In this document: positions 22,831 to 37,300 of the stretch, piece after piece
Numbering within the stretch: position 1 is the first letter of the stretch
How the letters are laid out: every line of letters starts with the position of its first letter
Origin: Hydractinia symbiolongicarpus
Taxonomy: Eukaryota > Cnidaria > Hydrozoa > Anthoathecata > Hydractiniidae
Direction of reading: 5' to 3'
DNA length: 64,000 bases
NCBI RefSeq assembly: GCF_029227915.1
Contig: NC_079883.1
Location: 32,242,001 to 32,306,000 of the forward strand
Program-made: the position numbers and the translations under genes
Notes under the pieces: generated by a model
What the model saw: the letters and a program-made list of their open reading frames with translations, nothing else
Told to the model about the DNA's origin: nothing
Databases searched by the model: none

Positions 22831-25800
22831 TATTTCACCACTAAAGCCCATGAGACTTGTAGTTTTTAAAAATGTTTTCATTTTTGATGAGACGGTGAAT
22901 AAAAGAAGTTTAATCGCCGGCAAACGAAAACCCGCGATTTCCCGTAAATCCAGGACTCGGCCTGTATAGTCAAAAGTATACAAAGAAAGTACCAAGGAAG
23001 TAAAACCATTTCCCAAACGATTTTTTAAATTATTTTTTCACCACTAAAGCCCATGAGACTTGTAGTTTTTAAAAATATTTTCATTTTTGATGAGACGCTG
23101 AATAAAAGAAGTTTAATCGCCGGCAAACAAAAACCTGCGATTTCCCGTAAATCCCGGACTCAGCCCGTATATTCAAAAGTATACAAAGAAAGTACCCAGG
23201 GTGTAAACTCATTTCCCGAACGATTTTTTAAATTATTATTTCACCACTAAAGCCCATGAGACTTGTAGTTTATGAAAATGTTTTCATTTTTGATGAGACG
23301 CTGAATAAAAGAAGTTTAATCGCCCTCAAACGAAAACCCGCGACTTCCCGTGAATCCCGGACTCGGCCCGTATAGCCAAAAGTATACAAAGAAAGTACCC
23401 AGGGAGTAAACTCATTTCCCGAACGATTTTTTAAATTATTTTTTCACCACCAAAACGCATGAGACTTGTAGTTTTTAGAAATGTTTTCATTTTTGATGAG
23501 ACGCCTAATGACAGTGGTTTAATCGCCGCCAAACGAAAACCGGCGATTTCCCTTAAATCCTGGGCTTGGCCCGTATAGTCGAATGTATACAAAGAAAGTA
23601 CCCTGTGAGTAAACTCATTTCCAAAACGATTTTTTAAATTATCTTTTCACCACTAAAACGCATGAGCCTTGTAGTTTTCAAAAATGTTTTCATTTTTGAT
23701 GAGACGCTGAATAAAAGAAGTTTAATCGCCGGCAAACGAAAACCCGCCATTTCCCGTAAACTCCGGATCTGCCCGTATAGTCAAATATATACACAGAAAG
23801 TACCCAGGGAGTAAACTCATTTCCCGAACGATTTTTTAAATTATTTTTTCACCACTACAACGCATAAGACTTGTAGTTTTCAGAAATATTTTCATTTTTG
23901 ATGAGACGCTTAATGAAAGTGGTTCAATCGCCGGCAAACGAAAAACCGCGATTTCCCGTAAATCCCGGGCTTGGCCCGTATAGTCGAATGTATACAAAGA
24001 AAGTACCCTGTGAGTAAACTCATTTCAAAAACAAATTTTTAAATTATCTTTTCACCACTAAAACGCATGAGACTTGTAGTTTTCAAAAATGTTGTCATTT
24101 TTGATGAGACGCTGAATAAAAGAAGTTTAATCGCCGGCAAACGAAAACCCGCCATTTCCCGTAAACCCCAGACTCGGCCCGTATAGTCAAAAGAATACAA
24201 AGAAAGTACCCACGGAGTAAACGCATTTCCCGAACGATTTTTTAAATTATTATTTCACCACTAAAGCCCATGAGACTTATAGTTTTTAAAAATGTTTTCA
24301 TTTTTGATGAGACGGTGTATAAAAGAAGTTTAATCCCTGGCAAACGAAAACCCGCGATTTCCCGTAAATCCAGGACTCGGTCTGTATAGTCAAAAGTATA
24401 CAAAGAAAGTACCCAGGGAGTAAACTCATTTCCCGAACGATTTTTTAAATTATTTTTTCACCACTAAAACGCATGAGACTTGTAGTTTATGAAAATGTTT
24501 TCATTTTTGATGAGACGCTGAATAAAAGAAGTTTAATCGCCCTCAAACGAAAACCCGCGACTTCCCGTGAATCCCGGACTCGGCCCGTATAGCCAAAAGT
24601 ATACAAAGAAAGTACCCAGGGAGTAAACTCATTTCCCGAACGATTTTTTAAATTATTTTTTCACCACTAAAACGCATGAGACTTGTAGTTTTTAGAAATG
24701 TTTTCATTTTTGATGAGACGCCTAATGACAGTGGTTTAATCGCCGCCAAACGAAAACCGGCGATTTCCCTTAAATCCTGGGCTTGGCCCGTATAGTCGAA
24801 TGTATACAAAGAAAGTACCCTGTAAGTAAACTCATTTCCAAAACGATTTTTTAAATTATCTTTTCACCACTAAAACGCATGAGCCTTGTAGTTTTCAAAA
24901 ATGTTTTCATTTTTGATGAGACGCTGAATAAAAGAAGTTTAATCGCCGGCAAACGAAAACCCGCCATTTCCCGTAAACTCCGGATCTGCCCGTATAGTCA
25001 AATATATACACAGAAAGTACCCAGGGAGTAAACTCATTTCCCGAACGATTTTTTAAATTATTTTTTCACCACTACAACGCATAAGACTTGTAGTTTTCAG
25101 AAATATTTTCATTTTTGATGAGACGCTTAATGAAAGTGGTTCAATCGCCGGCAAACGAAAAACCGCGATTTCCCGTAAATCCCGGGCTTGGCCCGTATAG
25201 TCGAATGTATACAAAGAAAGTACCCTGTGAGTAAACTCATTTCAAAAACAAATTTTTAAATTATCTTTTCACCACTAAAACGCATGAGACTTGTAGTTTT
25301 CAAAAATGTTGTCATTTTTGATGAGACGCTGAATAAAAGAAGTTTAATCGCCGGCAAACGAAAACCCGCCATTTCCCGTAAACCCCAGACTCGGCCCGTA
25401 TAGTCAAAAGAATACAAAGAAAGTACCCAGGGAGTAAACGCATTTCCCGAACGATTTTTTAAATTATTATTTCACCACTAAAGCCCATGAGACTTATAGT
25501 TTTTAAAAATGTTTTCATTTTTGATGAGACGGTGTATAAAAGAAGTTTAATCCCTGGCAAACGAAAACCCGCGATTTCCCGTAAATCCAGGACTCGGTCT
25601 CTATAGTCAAAAGTATACAAAGAAAGTACCCAGGGAGTAAACTCATTTCCCGAACGATTTTTTAAATTATTTTTTCACCACTAAAACGCATGAGACTTGT
25701 AGTTTTCAGAAATATTTTCATTTTTGATGAGACGCTTAATGAAAGTGGTTTAATCGCCGGCAAACGAAAACCCGCGATTTCCCGTAAATCCCGGGCTTGG

Positions 25801-27969
25801 CCCGTATAGTCGAATGTATACAAAGAAAGTACCCTGTGAGTAAACTCATTTCCAAAACGATTTTTTAAATTATCTTTTCACCACTAAAACGCATGAGACT
25901 TGTAGTTTGAAAATGTTTTCATTTTTGATGAGACGCTGAATAAAAGAAGTTTAATCGCCGGCAAACGAAAACCCGCCATTTCCCGTAAACCCCAGACTCT
26001 GCCCGTATAGTCAAAAGAATACAAAGAAAGTACCCAGGGAGTAAACGCATTTCCCGAACGATTTTTTAAATTATTATTTCACCATAAAGCCCATGAGACT
26101 TATAGTTTTTAAAAATGTTTTCATTTTTGATGAGACGGTGTATAAAAGAAGTTTAATCCCTGGCAAACGAAAATCCGCGATTTCCCGTAAATCCAGGACT
26201 CGGTCTGTATAGTCAAAAGTATACAAAGAAAGTACCCAGGGAGTAAACTCATTTCCCGAACGATTTTTAAATTATTTTTTCACCACTAAAACGCATGAGA
26301 CTTGTAGTTTTCAGAAATATTTTCATTTTTGATGAGACGCTTAATGAAAGTGGTTTAATCGCCGGCAAACGAAAACCCGCGATTTCCCGTAAATCCCGGG
26401 CTTGGCCCGTATAGTCGAATGTATACAAAGAAAGTACCCTGTGAGTAAACTCATTTCCAAAACGATTTTTTAAATTATCTTTTCACCACTAAAACGCATG
26501 AGACTTGTAGTTTGAAAATGTTTTCATTTTTGATGAGACGCTGAATAAAAGAAGTTTAATCGCCGGCAAACGAAAACCAGCCATTTCCCGTAAACCCCGG
26601 ACTCGGCCCGTATAGTCAAAAGTATACAAAGAAAGTACCCAGGGAGTAAACTCATTTCCCGAACGATTTTTTAAATTATTATTTCACCACTAAAGCCCAT
26701 GAGACTTGTAGTTTTTAAAACTATTTTCATTTTTGATGAGACGGTGAATAAAAGAAGTTTAATCGCCGGCAAACAAAAACCCGCGATTTCCCGTAAATCC
26801 CGGACTCGGCCTGTATAGTCAAAAGTATACAAAGAAAGTACCCAGGAAGTAAAACCATTTCCCGAACAATTTTTTAAATTATTTTTTCACCACTAAAGCC
26901 CATGAGACTTGTAGTTTTTAAAAATATTTTCATTTTTGATGAGACGCTGAATAAAAGAAGTTTAATCGCCGGCAAACAAAAACCCGGGACTTCCCGTGAA
27001 TCCCGGACTCGGCCCGTATAGCCAAAAGTATACAAAGAAAGTACCCAGGGAGTAAACTCATTTCCCGAACAATTTTTTAAATTATTTTTTCACCACTAAA
27101 ACGCATGAGACTTGTAGTTTTTAGAAATGTTTTCATTTTTGATGAGACGCCTAATGACAGTGGTTTAATCGCCGCCAAACGAAAACCGGCGATTTCCCTT
27201 AAATCCTGGGCTTGGCCCGTATAGTCGAATGTATACAAATAAAGTACCCTGTGAGTAAACTCATTTCCAAAACGATTTTTTAAATTATCTTTTCACCACT
27301 AAAACGCATGAGCCTTGTAGTTTTCAAAAATGTTTTCATTTTTGATGAGACGCTGAATAAAAGAAGTTTAATCGCCGGCAAACGAAAACCCGCCATTTCC
27401 CGTAAACTCCGGATCGGCCCGTATAGTCAAATATATACAAAGAAAGTACCCAGGGAGTAAACTCATTTCCCGAACGATTTTTTAAATTATTATTTCACCA
27501 CTAAAGCCCATGAAACTTGTAGTTTTTAAAAATATTTTCATTTTTGATGAGACGGTGAATAAAAGAAGTTTTATCGCCGGCAAACGAAAACCCGCGATTT
27601 CCCGTAAATCCCGGACTCGGCCTGTATAGTCAAAAGTATACAAAGAAAGTACCCAGGGAGTAAACTCATTTCCCGAACGATTTTTTTAATTATTTTTTCA
27701 CCACTAAAACGCATGAGACTTGTAGTTTTCAGAAATGTTTTCATTTTTGATGAGACGCTTAATGAAAGGGGTTTAATCGCCGGCAAACGAAAACCCGCGA
27801 TTTCCCGTAAATCCCGGGCTTGGCCCGTATAGTCGAATGTATACAAAGAAAGTACCCTGTGAGTAAACTCATTTCCAAAACGATTTTTTAAATTATCTTT
27901 TCACCACTAAAACGCATGAGACTTGTAGTTTTCAAAAATGTTTTCATTTTTGATGAGACGATGAATAAA
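22831..27969. repeat. HOR domain 5: 6-mer (1217 bp) contracting to a 3-mer (605 bp)
   Basis: 'tttatgaaaatg' occurs near 23271 and 24488, 'ggatctgcccg' at 23765 and 24982, and 'gagacttatagttttt' at 24272 and 25489, all 1217 bp apart. A 3-mer step follows: 'gagacttatag' again at 26095 (606 bp on), and the 3-base-shorter 'tgtagtttgaaaatg' at 25901 and 26506 (605 bp). A 2-bp loss, 'accataaagc' for 'accactaaagc', near 26081 marks the last copy. From 26.5 to 28.0 kb monomers continue with these classes but no clear period. Confidence 0.8.
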
Positions 27970-30900
27970 AGAAGTTTAGTCGCCGGCAAACGAAAACCCG
28001 CCATTTCCCGTAAACCCCGGACTCGGCCCGTATAGTCAAAAGTATACAAAGAAAGTACCCAGGGAGTAAACTCATTTCCCGAACGATTATTTAAATTATT
28101 TTTTCACCACTACAACGCATGAGACTTGTAGTTTGCAAAAATGTTTTCATTTTTGATGACACGCTGAATAAAAGAAGTTTCATCGCCGGCAAACAAAAAC
28201 CTGCGATTTCCCGTAAATCCCGGACTCAGCCCGTATAGTCAAAAGTATACAAAGAAAGTACCCAGGGTGTAAACTTATTTCCCGAACGATTTTTTAAATT
28301 ATTATTTCACCACTACAGCCCATGAGACTTGTAGTTTATAAAAATGTTTTCATTTTTGATGAGACGCTGAATAAAAGAAGTTTAATCGCCCTCAAACGAA
28401 AACCCGCGACTTCCCGTGAATCCCGGACTAGGCCCGTATAGCCAAAAGTATAAAAAGAAAGTACCCAGGGAGTAAACTCATTTCCCGAACGATTTTTTAA
28501 ATTATTTTTTCACCACTAAAACGCATGAGACTTGTAGTTTTTAGAAATGTTTTCATTTTTGATGAGACGCCTAATGAAAGTGGTTTAATCGTCGGCAAAC
28601 GAAAACCGGCGATCTCCCTTAAATCCTGGGCTTGGCCCGTATAGTCGAATGTATACAAAGAAAGTACTCTGTGAGTAAACTCATTTCCAAAACGATTTTT
28701 TAAATTATCTTTTCACCACTAAAACGCATGAGACTTGTAGTTTTCAAAAATGTTTTCATTTTTGATGAGACGCTGAATAAAAGAAGTTTAATCGCCGGCA
28801 AACGAAAACCCGCCATTTCCCGTAAACCCCGGATCTGCCCGTATAGTCAAAAGTATACAAAGAAAGTACCCAGGGAGTAAACTCATTTCCCGAACGATTT
28901 TTTATATTATTTTTTACCACTAAAGCCCATGAGACTTGTAGTTTTTAAAAATGTTTTCATTTTTGATGAGACGTTAAATAAAAGAAGTTTAATCAGCCTC
29001 AAACGAAAACCCGCGACTTCCCGTAAATCCCGGACTCGGCCCGTATAGTCAAAAGTATACAAAGAAAGTACCCAGGGAGTAAACTCATTTCCCGAACGAT
29101 TTTTTAAATTATTATTTCACCACTATAGCCCATGAGACTTGTAGTTTTTAAAAATGTTTTCATTTTTGATGAGACGCTGAATAAAAGAAGTTTAGTCGCC
29201 GGCAAACGAAAACCCGCCATTTCCCGTAAACCCCGGACTCGGCCCGTATAGTCAAAAGTATACAAAGAAAGTACCCAGGGAGTAAACTCATTTCCCGAAC
29301 GATTTTTTAAATTATTTTTTCACCACTACAACGCATGAGACTTGTAGTTTGCAAAAATGTTTTCATTTTTGATGAGACGCTGAATAAAACAAGTTTCATC
29401 GCCGGCAAACAAAAACCTGCGATTTCCCGTAAATCCCGGACTCAGCCCGTATAGTCAAAAGTATACAAAGAAAGTACCCACGGTGTAAACTTATTTCCCC
29501 AACGATTTTTTAAATTATTATTTCACCACTAAAGCCCATGAGACTTGTAGTTTATAAAAATGTTTTCATTTTTGATGAGACGCTGAATAAAAGAAGTTTA
29601 ATCGCCCTCAAACGAAAACCCGCGACTTCCCCCTGAATCCCGGACTCGGCCCGTATAGCCAAAAGTATAAAAAGAAAGTACCCAGGGAGTAAACTCATTT
29701 CCCGAACGATTTTTTAAATTATTTTTCACCACTAAAACGCATGAGACTTGTAGTTTTCAGAAATGTTTTCATTTTTGATGAGACGCCTAATGAAAGGGGT
29801 TTAATCGCCGGCAAACGAAAACCGGCGATTTCCCTTAAATCCTGGGCTTGGCCCGTATAGTCGAATGTATACAAAGAAAGTACCCTGTGAGTAAACTCAT
29901 TTCCAAAACGATTTTTTAAATTATCTTTTCACCACTAAAACGCATGAGACTTGTAGTTTGCAAAAATGTTTTCATTTTTGATGAGACGCTGAATAAAAGA
30001 AGTTTAATCGCCGGCAAACGAAAACCCGCCATTTCCCGTAAACCCCGGATCTGCCCGTATAGTCAAAAGTATACAAAGAAAGTACCCAGGGAGTAAACTC
30101 ATTTCCCGAACGATTTTTTATATTATTTTTTACCACTAAAGCCCATGAGACTTGTAGTTTTTAAAAATGTTTTCATTTTTGATGAGACGTTAAATAAAAG
30201 AAGTTTAATCGCCCTCAAACGAAAACCCGCGACTTCCCGTAAATCCCGGACTCGGCCCGTATAGTCAAAAGTATACAAAGAAAGTACCCAGGGAGTAAAC
30301 TCATTTCCCGAACGATTTTTTAAATTATTATTTCACCACTATAGCCCATGAGACTTGTAGTTTTTAAAAATGTTTTCATTTTTGATGAGACGCTGAATAA
30401 AAGAAGTTTAGTCGCCGGCAAACGAAAACCCGCCATTTCCCGTAAACCCCGGACTCGGCCAGTATAGTCAAAAGTATACAAAGAAAGTACCCAGGGAGTA
30501 AACTCATTTCCCGAACGATTTTTTAAATTATTATTTCACCACTATAGCCCATGAGACTTGTAGTTTTTAAAAATGTTTTCATTTTTGATGAGACGCTGAA
30601 TAAAAGAAGTTTAGTCGCCGGCAAACGAAAACCCGCCATTTCCCGTAAACCCCGGACTCGGCCCGTATAGTCAAAAGTATACAAAGAAAGTACCCAGGGA
30701 GTAAACTCATTTCCCGAACGATTTTTTAAATTATTTTTTCACCACTACAACGCATGAGACTTGTAGTTTGCAAAAATGTTTTAATTTTTGATGAGACGCT
30801 GAATAAAAGAAGTTTAATCGCCGGCAAACAAAAACCTGCGATTTCATGTAAATCCCGGACTCAGCCCGTATAGTCAAAAGTATACAAAGAAAGTACCCAG

Positions 30901-32160
30901 GGAGTAAACTCATTTCCCGAACGATTTTTTAAATTATTTTTTCACCACTACAACGCATGAGACTTGTAGTTTGCAAAAATGTTTTCATTTTTGATGAGAC
31001 GCTGAATAAAAGAAGTTTAATCGCCGGCAAACGAAAACCCGCCATTTCCCGTAAACCCCGGATCTGCCCGTATAGTCAAAAGTATACAAAGAAAGTACCC
31101 AGGGAGTAAACTCATTTCCCGAACGATTTTTTATATTATTTTTTACCACTAAAGCCCATGAGACTTGTAGTTTTTAAAAATGTTTTCATTTTTGATGAGA
31201 CGTTAAATAAAAGAAGTTTAATCGCCCTCAAACGAAAACCCGCGACTTCCCGTAAATCCCGGACTCGGCCCGTATAGTCAAAAGTATACAAAGAAAGTTC
31301 CCAGGGAGTAAACTCATTTCCGAACGATTTTTTTTCATTTTTGATGAGACACCTAATGAAAGTGGTTTAATCGCCGGCAAAAGAAAATCTGCGATTTCCC
31401 TTAAATCCTGGGCTTGGCCCGTAAAGTCGAATGTATACAAAGAAAGTACCCAGGGAGTAAACTCATTTCCAGAACGATTTTTTAAATTATTTTTTCACCA
31501 CTAGAACGAATGAGACTTGTAGTTTTCAGAAATGTTTTCATTTTTGATGAGACGCCTAATGAAAGTGGTTTAATTGCCGGCAAACGAAAACCGGCGATTT
31601 CTCTTAAATCCTGGGCTTGACCCCTATAGTCGAATGTATACAAAGAAAGTAACCTGTGAGTAAACTCATTTCCAAAACGATTTTTTAAATTATCTTTTCA
31701 CCACTAAAACGCATGAGACTTGTAGTTTTCAAAAATGTTTTCATTTTTGATGAGACTCTGAATAAAAGAAGTTTAATCGCCGGCAAACGAAAACCCGCCA
31801 TTTCCCGTAAACCCCGGATCTGCCCGTATAGTCAAAAGTATACAAAGATAGTACCCAGGGAGTAAACTCATTTCCCGAACGATTTTTTAAATTATTTTTT
31901 CACCACTACAACGCATGAGACTTGTAGTTTGCAAAAATGTTTTCATTTTTGATGAGACGCTGAATAAAACAAGTTTCATCGCCGGCAAACAAAAACCTGC
32001 GATTTCCCGTAAATCCCGGACTCGGCCCGTATAGCCAAAAGTATAAAAAGAAAGTACCCAGGGAGTAAACTCCTTTCCCGAACGATTTTTTAAATTATTT
32101 TTCACCACTAAAACGCATGAGACTTGTAGTTTTCAGAAATGTTTTCATTTTTGATGAGAC
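27970..32160. repeat. HOR domain 6: 6-mer (~1217 bp) and ~2.2 kb unit
   Basis: Copies at about 27970-29186 and 29187-30403: 'gtagtttataaaaatg' at 28331 and 29547, 'gtttgcaaaaatg' at 28131 and 29348, 'tttatattat' at 28901 and 30117. Two almost identical monomers sit side by side at ~30330-30735. A segment from about 30530 to 31870 recurs at about 32700-34050 (offset 2173). The first 149-bp truncated monomer of the window lies here at 31284. Confidence 0.75.
31284..31432. repeat. 149-bp truncated monomer (poly-T junction)
   Basis: 'gtatac' spacing 149. The junction 'cgaacgatttttttt' then 'catttttgatgag' joins the T6 tract (phase 179-184) to the T4 tract (33-36) of the next monomer, removing 53 bp; one C of 'tttcccg' is also missing. 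Followed by 'gacacctaatg'. Confidence 0.88.
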
Positions 32161-33457
32161 GCCTAATGAAAGGGGTTTAATCGCCGGCAAACGAAAACCG
32201 GCGATTTCCCTTAAATCCTGGGCTTGGCCCGTATAGTCGAATGTATACAAAGAAAGTACCCTGTGAGTAAACTCATTTCCAAAACGATTTTTTAAATTAT
32301 CTTTTCACCACTAAAACGCATGAGACTTGTAGTTTGCAAAAATGTTTTCATTTTTGATGAGACGCTGAATAAAAGAAGTTTAATCGCCGGCAAACGAAAA
32401 CCCGCCATTTCCCGTAAACCCCAGGTCTGCCCGTATAGTCAAAAGTATACAAAGAAAGTACCCAGGGAGTAAACTCATTTTCCGAACGATTTTTTATATT
32501 ATTTTTTACCACTAAAGCCCATGAGACTTGTAGTTTTTAAAAATGTTTTCATTTTTGATGAGACGTTAAATAAAAGAAGTTTAATCGCCCTCAAACGAAA
32601 ACCCGCGACTTCCCGTAAATCCCGGACTCGGCCCGTATAGTCAAAAGTATACAAAGAAAGTACCCAGGGAGTAAACTCATTTCCCGAACGATTTTTTAAA
32701 TTATTATTTCACCACTATAGCCCATGAGACTTGTAGTTTTTAAAAATGTTTTCATTTTTGATGAGACGCTGAATAAAAGAAGTTTAGTCGCCGGCAAACG
32801 AAAACCCGCCATTTCCCGTAAACCCCGGACTCGGCCCGTATAGTCAAAAGTATACAAAGAAAGTACCCAGGGAGTAAACTCATTTCCCGAACGATTTTTT
32901 AAATTATTTTTTCACCACTACAACGCATGAGACTTGTAGTTTGCAAAAATGTTTTAATTTTTGATGAGACGCTGAATAAAAGAAGTTTAATCGCCGGCAA
33001 ACAAAAACCTGCGATTTCATGTAAATCCCGGACTCAGCCCGTATAGTCAAAAGTATACAAAGAAAGTACCCAGGGAGTAAACTCATTTCCCGAACGATTT
33101 TTTAAATTATTTTTTCACCACTACAACGCATGAGACTTGTAGTTTGCAAAAATGTTTTCATTTTTGATGAGACGCTGAATAAAAGAAGTTTAATCGCCGG
33201 CAAACAAAAACCTGCGATTTCATGTAAATCCCGGACTCAGCCCGTATAGTCAAAAGTATACAAAGAAAGTACCCAGGGAGTAAACTCATTTCCCGAACGA
33301 TTTTTTACATTATTTTTTACCACTAAAGCCCATGAGACTTGTAGTTTTTAAAAATGTTTTCATTTTTGATGAGACGTTAAATAAAAGAAGTTTAATCGCC
33401 CTCAAACGAAAACCCGCGACTTCCCGTAAATCCCGGACTCGGCCCGTATAGTCAAAA

Positions 33458-33606
33458 GTATACAAAGAAAGTTCCCAGGGAGTAAACTCATTTCCGAACG
33501 ATTTTTTTTCATTTTTGATGAGACACCTAATGAAAGTGGTTTAATCGCCGGCAAAAGAAAATCCGCGATTTCCCTTAAATCCTGGGCTTGGCCCGTAAAG
33601 TCGAAT
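33458..33606. repeat. 149-bp truncated monomer (poly-T junction)
   Basis: Copy of the 31284 element within the ~2.17 kb duplicated segment; same missing C and same 'gacacctaatg'. Confidence 0.88.
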
Positions 33607-34213
33607 GTATACAAAGAAAGTACCCAGGAAGTAAACTCATTTCCAGAACGATTTTTTAAATTATTTTTTCACCACTAGAACGAATGAGACTTGTAGTTTT
33701 CAGAAATGTTTTCATTTTTGATGAGACGCCTAATGAAAGTGGTTTAATTGCCGGGAAACGAAAACCGGCGATTTCTCTTAAATCCTGGGCTTGACCCCTA
33801 TAGTCGAATGTATACAAAGAAAGTAACCTGTGAGTAAACTCATTTCCAAAACGATTTTTTAAATTATCTTTTCACCACTAAAACGCATGAGACTTGTAGT
33901 TTTCAAAAATGTTTTCATTTTAGATGAGACTCTGAATAAAAGAAGTTTAATCGCCGGCAAACGAAAACCCGCCATTTCCCGTAAACCCCGGATCTGCCCG
34001 TATAGTCAAAAGTATACAAAGATAGTACCCAGGGAGTAAACTCATTTTCCGAACGATTTTTTATATTATTTTCTACCACTAAAGCCCATGAGACTTGTAG
34101 TTTTTAGAAATGTTTTCATTTTTGATGAGACGCTAAATAAAAGAAGTTTAATCGCCCTCAAACGAAAACCCGCGACTTCCCGTAAATCCCGGACTCGGCA
34201 CGTATAGTCAAAA

Positions 34214-34363
34214 GTATACAAAGAAAGTACCCAGGGAGTAAACTCATTTTCCGATAGATTTTTTTTCATTTCTGATGAGACACCTAATGAAAGGAGTTTA
34301 ATCGCCGGCAAACGAAAACCCGCCATTTCCCGTAAACCCAGGACTCGGCCCGTATAGTCAAAA
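34214..34363. repeat. 150-bp truncated monomer (poly-T junction, 'cgatagattt' variant)
   Basis: Same T-tract junction, with 'ttccgatagatttttttt' in place of 'ttcccgaacg'. It is followed by 'catttctgatgag', a private substitution. Confidence 0.88.
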
Positions 34364-37300
34364 GTATACAAAGAAAGTACCCAGGGAGTAAACTCATTTC
34401 CCGAACGATTTTTTATATTATTTTTTCACCACTAAAACGCATGAGACTTGTAGTTTTTAAAAATGTTTTCATTTTTGATGAGACGCTGGATAAAAGAAGT
34501 TTAATCGCCGGCAAACTAAAACCCGCGATTTCCCGTAAATCCCAGACTCGGCCCGTATAGTCAAAAGTATACAAAGAAAGTACCCAGGGAGTAAACTCAT
34601 TTCCCGAACGATTTTTTAAATTATTTTTTCACCACTAAAACGCATGAGACTTGTAGTTTTTAGAAATGTTTTTATTTTTGATGAGACGCTTAATGAAAGT
34701 GGCTTAATCGCCGCCAAACGAAAAGCCGCGATTTCCCGTAAATCCCGGGCTTGGCCCTTATAGTCGAATGTATACAAAGAAAGTACCCTGTGAGTAAACT
34801 CATTTCCAAAACGATTTTTTAAATTATCTTTTCACCACTAAAACGCATGAGACTTGTAGTTTTCAAAAATGTTTTCATTTTTGATGAGACGCTGGATAAA
34901 AGAAGTTTAATCGCCGGCAAACGAAAACCCGCGATTTCCCGTAAATCCCCGACTCGGCCCGTATAATCAAAAGTATACAAAGAAAGTACCCTTTGAGTAA
35001 ACTCATTTTCCGAACGATTTTTTAAATTATTTCTGCACCACTAGAACGAATGAGACTTGTAGTTTTCAAAAATGTTTTCATTTTTAATGAGACGCTTAAT
35101 GAAAGAGGTTTAATCGCCGGCAAACGAAAACCCGCGATTTCCCGTAAATCCCGGGCTTGTCCCGTATAGTCAAAAGTATACAAAGAAAGTACCCAGGGAG
35201 TAAACTCATTACCCGAACGATTTTTTAAATTATTATTTCACCACTAAAGCCCATGAGACTTGTAGTTTTTAAAAATGTTTTCATTTTTGATGAGACGCTG
35301 AATAAAAGGAGTTTAATCGCCGGCAAACGAAAACCCGCTATTTCCCGTAAACCCAGGACTCGGCCCGTATAGTCAAAAATATACAAAGAAAGTACCCAGG
35401 TAGTAAACTCATTTCCCGAACGATTTTTTAAATTATCTTTTCACCACTAAAACGCATGAGACTTGTAGTTTTCAAAAATGTTTTCATTTTTAATGAGACG
35501 CTAAATAAAAGAAGTTTAATTGCCGGCAAACGAAAACCCGCGATTTCCCGTAAATCCCGGACTCGGCCCGTATAGTAAAAAGTATACAAAGAAAGTACTC
35601 TTTGAGTAAACTCATTTCCCGAACGATTTTTTAAATTATTTCTGCACCACTAGAACGAATGAGTCTTATAGTTTTCAAAAATGTTTTCATTTTTAATGAG
35701 ACGTTTAATGAAAGAGGTTTAATCGCCGGCAAACGAAAACCCGCGATTTCCAGTAAATCCCCGACTCGGCCCGTATAATCAAAAGTATACAAAGAAAGTA
35801 CCCTTTGAGTAAACTCATTTCCCGAACGATTTTTTAAATTATTTCTGCACCACTAGAACGAATGAGACTTGTAGTTTTTAAAAATGTTTTCATTTTTAAT
35901 GAGACGCTTAATGAAAGAGGTTTAATCGCCGGCAAACGAAAACCCGCGATTTCCCGTAAACCCAGGACTCGGCCCGTATAGTCAAAAGTTTACAAAGAAA
36001 GTACCCAGGTAGTAAACTCATTTCCCGAACGATTTTTTAAATTATCTTTTCACCACTAAAACGCATGAGACTTGTAGTTTTCAAAAATGTTTTCATTTTT
36101 GATGAGACGCTGGATAAAAGAAGTTTAATTGCCGGCAAACGAAAACCCGCGATTTCCCGTAAATCCCGGACTCGGCCCGTATAGTCAAAAGTATACAAAG
36201 AAAGTACTCTTTGAGTAAACTCATTTCCCGAACGATTTTTTAAATTATTTCTGCACCACTAGAACGAATGAGACTTGTAGTTTTCAAAAATGTTTTCATT
36301 TTTATTGAGACGCTTAATGAAAGAGGTTTAATCGCCGGCAAACGAAAACCCGCGATTTCCCGTAACTCCCGGGCTTGTCCCGTATAGTCAAAAGTATACA
36401 AAGAAAGTACTCTTTGAGTAAACTCATTTCCCGAACGATTTTTTAAATTATTTCTGCACCACTAGAACGAATGAGACTTATAGTTTTCAAAAATGTTTTC
36501 ATTTTTAATGAGACGCTTAATGAAAGAGGTTTAATCGCCGGCAAACGAAAACTCGCGATTTCCCGCAAATCCCCGACTCGGCCCGTATAATCAAAAGTAT
36601 ACAAAGAAAGTACCCTTTGAGTAAACTCATTTCCCGAACGATTTTTTAAATTATTTCTGCACCACTAGAACGAATGAGACTTGTAGTTTTCAAAAATGTT
36701 TTCATTTTTAATGAGACGCTTAATGAAGGAGGTTTAATCGCCGGCAAACGAAAACCCGCCATTTCCCGTAAACCCAGGACTCGGCCCGTATAGTCAAAAG
36801 TTTACAAAGAAAGTACCCAGGTAGTAAACTCATTTCCCGAACGTTTTTTTAAATTATCTTTTCACCACTAAAACGCATGAGACTTGTAGTTTTCAAAAAT
36901 GTTTTCATTTTTGATGAGACGCTGGATAAAAGAAGTTTAATTGCCGGCAAACGAAAACCCGCGATTTCCCGTAAATCCCGGACTCGGCCCGTATAGTCAA
37001 AAGTATACAAAGAAAGTACTCTTTGAGTAAACTCATTTCCCGAACGATTTTTTAAATTATTTCTGCACCACTAGAACGAATGAGACTTGTAGTTTTCAAA
37101 AATGTTTTCATTTTTAATGAGACGCTTAATGAAAGAGGTTTAATCGCCGGCAAACGAAAACCCGCGATTTCCCGTAACTCCCGGGCTTGTCCCGTATAGT
37201 CAAAAGTATACAAAGAAAGTACCCAGGGAGTAAACTCATTTCCCGAACGATTTTTTAAATTATTATTTCTCCACTAAAACGCATGAGACTTGTAGTTTTT

